Shown here: piece after piece, positions 61,267-64,000 of the stretch
How positions within the stretch are numbered: position 1 is the stretch's first letter
How the letters are laid out: each line of letters starts with the position of its first letter
Source: DAITQM01 sp036832975
GTDB taxonomy: Bacteria > Pseudomonadota > Gammaproteobacteria > Xanthomonadales > Wenzhouxiangellaceae
Direction: 5' to 3'
DNA length: 64,000 nt
Assembly: GCA_036832975.1 (NCBI GenBank)
Contig: DAITQM010000002.1
Location: forward strand, 1-64,000
The notes under the pieces: model-generated
Told to the model about the DNA's origin: nothing
Seen by the model: the letters and a program-made list of their open reading frames with translations, nothing else
Databases searched by the model: none
Made by a program: the position numbers and the translations under genes

Positions 61267-62631
61267 ATGCGAATTACTGTGTTTGGCTCTGGTTATGTGG
61301 GGCTAGTCACGGGCGCCTGTCTGGCGGATGCCGGGCATCATGTGCTGTGTGTCGATACGAATGAAGAAAAAATTGCCGATCTCAGGCTTGGCATTGTTAC
61401 CATTCATGAGTCTGGGCTGGACGTTCTGGTCAAGCGCAATTTGCAAGCGGATCGCTTGAATTTTACGACCAATGCCGCTCGCGGCGTCGAGTTTGGCAAG
61501 CTGTTGTTCATTGCCGTGGGCACGCCTGCCGATGAGGGCGGTTCCGCGGATTTGCAATATGTCTTTGCCGTGGCCGCCGATATAGGCTGCTATATGAACG
61601 ACTACAAGTTGGTGGTCAACAAGTCGACGGTGCCCGTGGGTACGGCGGATAAGGTACGGACTATGATTGCCGGCGAATTGCAACGGCGTAACGATTCGAC
61701 TCCCTTCGATGTGTGCTCCAATCCCGAGTTTCTGAAGGAAGGTGCCGCCATCGAAGATTTCATCAAGGGGCCTCGTATTATCGTGGGTACGGATTCGGAT
61801 AAGGTGCGAGAACTAATGCAGATATGTTATGCGGCCTATAACCGCAACCATGAAAAGTTGATTTTCATGGACGTTCGTTCGGCTGAGCTCACCAAGTATG
61901 CCGCCAACGCCATGCTCGCCACGCGCATCAGTTTTATGAACGAAATGGCAAACATAGCCGAACGGACCGGAGCCGACATTGAGAAAGTCCGCGTTGGCAT
62001 CGGTTCGGATCCCCGCATCGGTTATTCATTCATTTATCCGGGCGTTGGCTATGGGGGCGCTTGTTTCCCGAAGGATATCAGTGCGCTCGCTTGTACGGCA
62101 CGCAGCCATGGTTACGAGCCGCGTATGCTCGAAACAGTGGAAGCGATCAACCGCATTCAAAAAAAGCGCTTGTTGGAATACATTCATGCTCACTTCCAGG
62201 GCAATTTACATGGCCGTACGATTGCCGTATGGGGGCTTGCGTTCAAACCCAATACCAACGATATGCGGGAAGCGCCCAGCCGCGTGTTGATGGAGGACTT
62301 GTGGACCGCCGGCGCCAGGGTTCGTGCCCACGACCCTAAGGCGCTTGATGAAGCACGTAGCCTCTACGGCGACCGCGAAGACCTGGTGTATTGCGAGGAT
62401 CAGTACGATGCGCTAGATGGAGCAGATGCCCTGGCCGTAGTGACGGAATGGAAAGTTTACTGGAATCTGAACAATGCAATAGTGCGAGGTCGTATGAAAC
62501 GGGCGCTCATCTTCGATGGACGTAATATTTACGATCCTGCAGTCATGGAGAAAGAAGGGTTTATTTATTACAGCATCGGTCGCGCGCCGGTGTTACCGGC
62601 TGCACGTGACATACTCGGCGCTGTGGGATGA
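61267..62631 (+). CDS. ugd: UDP-glucose 6-dehydrogenase (second copy)
   Basis: A 454-residue paralogue of the gene at 180, same length and domain order. The Rossmann loop GSGYVG is at 7-12, and the catalytic cysteine is Cys266 in GGACFPKD. The central helix region (ATRISFMNEMANIAE and GIGSDPRIGYSFIYPG) is almost identical to the first copy. The N-terminal half differs more, including IHESGL where IYEPGL is usual. GGGAG lies 7 nt before the ATG. Lower GC and the sugar/methyltransferase genes beyond suggest it belongs to a separate polysaccharide locus. Confidence 0.94.
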   Translation: MRITVFGSGYVGLVTGACLADAGHHVLCVDTNEEKIADLRLGIVTIHESGLDVLVKRNLQADRLNFTTNAARGVEFGKLLFIAVGTPADEGGSADLQYVFAVAADIGCYMNDYKLVVNKSTVPVGTADKVRTMIAGELQRRNDSTPFDVCSNPEFLKEGAAIEDFIKGPRIIVGTDSDKVRELMQICYAAYNRNHEKLIFMDVRSAELTKYAANAMLATRISFMNEMANIAERTGADIEKVRVGIGSDPRIGYSFIYPGVGYGGACFPKDISALACTARSHGYEPRMLETVEAINRIQKKRLLEYIHAHFQGNLHGRTIAVWGLAFKPNTNDMREAPSRVLMEDLWTAGARVRAHDPKALDEARSLYGDREDLVYCEDQYDALDGADALAVVTEWKVYWNLNNAIVRGRMKRALIFDGRNIYDPAVMEKEGFIYYSIGRAPVLPAARDILGAVG

Positions 62632-62784
62632 ATCATCGCCGGTGTTTGCTGCGAGCTTCAGGCATCCGTGTGTCCACGGCGAGTGGAATTGCGAGAGCGG
62701 TAGATGCAAGAAACAAGACCTGTTGTCAACACCAACCTGAGATGTCCGGTTTTCAGCGAAGTGAGATGTCCCCTTTCCGGTAGT
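62632..62784. other. Spacer with a possible IS end
   Basis: 153 bp. TGAGATGTCC occurs twice (62738-62747 and 62762-62771, 24 bp apart) next to TTGTCAACACCAACC. Repeated short direct repeats like these are found at the ends of IS21-type elements. It adjoins the truncated 3' end of the methyltransferase remnant. No transposase is present. Confidence 0.4.
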
Positions 62785-63264
62785 TTACGGAGTCATCACC
62801 TTCAGCTCAGTTCGTGACGGCCTCCTTCGATTCCGTTCGGGTTTTTGGTTTGGCACGGTGAACTGGAGAATCCCAGTTGGTTTAAGAATCCGAATCAGTT
62901 CCCGATATGCAGCCCGGTCATCGGCTACGTGCTCAAGCACATGATTGCAGATCACAAAATCATAAATACCATCCGGTCGATCAATTGCCTGAAAATCCAA
63001 AGATGTAGGGCTTCCGTAAATTGACACTTCAAAGCATCCGAATAGATCACGGGGCGCAGGCGGATCTCGGCTAAACATTAAGACCCTGGCCCTCTTTAGG
63101 TAATCCTTGTCAAAGGAATCCCAAACCTGTCTCACAATACGATGCCGCTCGAGTCATCCGCATGAGCGACACGCAGGAGCTTGGCCCGCAGGCGTGACCC
63201 TGCCGCTAGGCGCTGGACCGAACTCCTCCCCACCACAAATGTTACAAACAGTACGGCTATTCAT
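62785..63264 (-). pseudogene. Class I SAM-dependent methyltransferase, broken by one stop codon
   Basis: Reading down from ATG 63264, the frame encodes a Cys-rich knuckle (VCNICGG, CRSCG) of the kind seen in zinc-finger methyltransferases. It then meets TGA at 63154-63156 and continues without shift as LERHRIVRQVWDSFDKD, later ICNHVLEHVADDRAAYREL and GILQFTVP, the methyltransferase-11 core. Relatives have Ser-Leu-Glu-Arg-His-Arg here, so TCA to TGA is the simplest cause. The 3' end is also cut short after the core strand. Confidence 0.75.
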
Positions 63265-63597
63265 AAACTCATCTCTAGAAGCATTTTAGACACTGTCATA
63301 ATCGTCGTCCCCCATTCGATCATAAACCTAGATCGACAGGAGCCTGTGAACCTGTAGCCCTGCGCCCTACGAAACTGAGTCTACAACGACTTAGCCGCGT
63401 TCTGCCAGCAGGAGCGAGTCAATCGGTGCCGTCCAGTTGAAAGCCAAGATGACCGACCTGACCTGCCCGGTTTCTTCGGGCCACTCTCGGACTTGCTCAA
63501 TTTGTACATGCTGGAGACCCCAAGTGTCGGGTAATTACTCTATTTGTACACACAGAGTTGTTGACGCGGTACGCTAATTTCTATCACAAGCCGTTCA
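63265..63597. other. Non-coding remnant region
   Basis: 333 bp with no supportable gene. Two related stretches, CTCAATTTGTACATG (about 63497) and CTCTATTTGTACACA (about 63539), could be ends of decayed insertion sequences. AT content rises towards the FkbM gene. Confidence 0.4.
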
Positions 63598-64000
63598 TTA
63601 AAAAGGCACCACAAGTCTATTTTCATTTGTTTCATAACGTTTAATCTTAAACATTTCTTGATATTTATTTTCAACCAACCATGAATCGAATCTATCTAAA
63701 TTTCTATTATCTACTTCTACAAACATAACAGGACGGCATCGCGCGATAGTACGCGACAACCCATTTAATACCTGAAGCTCCATGCCCTCGACATCAATTT
63801 TTATAAATGAAACACCTAGTGTTTGAACAAAATAATCACAAGGCCGCACTGGGACCGTGCCAGATTCGGAAATGATCGCCCTAACCAAGCCCTTATTATC
63901 GACATGGCGCGACTCCACGTCGCACAACGCAAATCGATCACCAAGAGCCCAACCCAAAAAACTGGTGTCTATATTTTTACAATCATTCAGAGCAACATTC
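63598..64000 (-). CDS. FkbM-family methyltransferase, partial (5' end outside window)
   Basis: The C-terminal 134 codons of an FkbM-type SAM-dependent methyltransferase, which usually O-methylates sugars or polyketides. The diagnostic core is FIKIDVEGMELQVLNGL, followed by RPVMFVEVDN. The frame stays open to the window edge (NVALNDCKNIDTSFLGWALGD), typical of the middle of the family. It is clearly AT-richer than the backbone genes, suggesting transfer as part of a polysaccharide cluster. Confidence 0.85.
   Translation of the reverse strand, partial: NVALNDCKNIDTSFLGWALGDRFALCDVESRHVDNKGLVRAIISESGTVPVRPCDYFVQTLGVSFIKIDVEGMELQVLNGLSRTIARCRPVMFVEVDNRNLDRFDSWLVENKYQEMFKIKRYETNENRLVVPF

Noticed and set aside
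63150..63160. TGA read as selenocysteine in the methyltransferase
   Set aside because: Homologous positions hold Ser, there is no hairpin of SECIS type seen after the codon and the gene is also truncated at its 3' end.

Overview
The window looks like a chromosomal segment of a GC-rich, hopanoid-making gammaproteobacterium outside the enteric group. The inference rests on gene content and order (qmcA-nfeD-sppA, gcvT-gcvH, a DUF721/DciA-like gene divergent from secA followed by a mutT-type gene, mazG-rmuC, a squalene-hopene cyclase cluster) and on exported proteins ending in an 'ADSFE' tail. No rRNA or tRNA gene was seen, so the genus cannot be fixed.

Layout. 0-12.6 kb: UDP-glucose dehydrogenase and GalU (convergent, overlapping), an LpxH-like phosphoesterase with a GT4 glycosyltransferase, an S1/P1 nuclease, an isoaspartyl peptidase, an Lrp-type regulator with methionine gamma-lyase, a MAPEG protein, and the membrane set qmcA-nfeD-sppA. 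12.6-16.5 kb: a probable putrescine/polyamine catabolic cluster (SDR, PuuR-like regulator, PuuC-like aldehyde dehydrogenase, N-carbamoylputrescine amidase). 16.5-21.6 kb: patatin, pyruvate kinase, an MtfA-like peptidase, homoserine kinase, apt. 21.6-31.1 kb: isoprenoid/hopanoid block. IspA makes farnesyl diphosphate, a one-enzyme squalene synthase joins two of them, Shc cyclises squalene, HpnG acts on the adenosylhopane side chain, and HpnM, HpnN and HpnL are the transport/membrane partners. 31-43 kb: housekeeping genes (a DedA-LssY membrane protein, gcvT, gcvH, DUF721, secA, a Nudix-ThiE fusion, a histidine kinase, mazG, rmuC). 43.6-48.8 kb: three exported proteins (a PQQ-type sugar dehydrogenase, a seven-haem cytochrome with a TPR tail, a seven-repeat FG-GAP propeller). 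49-61.2 kb: an island with nine toxin-antitoxin modules, one DUF4143 ATPase and gene fragments. 61.3-64 kb: a second UDP-glucose dehydrogenase, a broken methyltransferase and an AT-richer FkbM methyltransferase, which looks like the edge of a surface-polysaccharide locus.

The most interesting non-coding signals are these. (1) A ~242-bp non-autonomous element occurs in three full copies plus two partial ones. Its ends are CCCAAT/ATTGGG, it is flanked by 4-bp duplications, and its left half folds into a long nested hairpin. One copy sits exactly at the secA stop codon and supplies an in-frame start to the Nudix-ThiE gene. Another supplies the C-terminal tail of the DedA-LssY protein. (2) A ~20-bp motif (consensus GGTGGGTGTCCACGATTTCT), always in one orientation, lies at most module boundaries of the toxin-antitoxin island. 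It suggests that modules were added with a common junction. (3) A different 270-bp inverted-repeat element disrupts higB, leaving higA as an orphan antitoxin. (4) Hairpin-rich REP-like arrays and paired palindromic operators surround the island genes.
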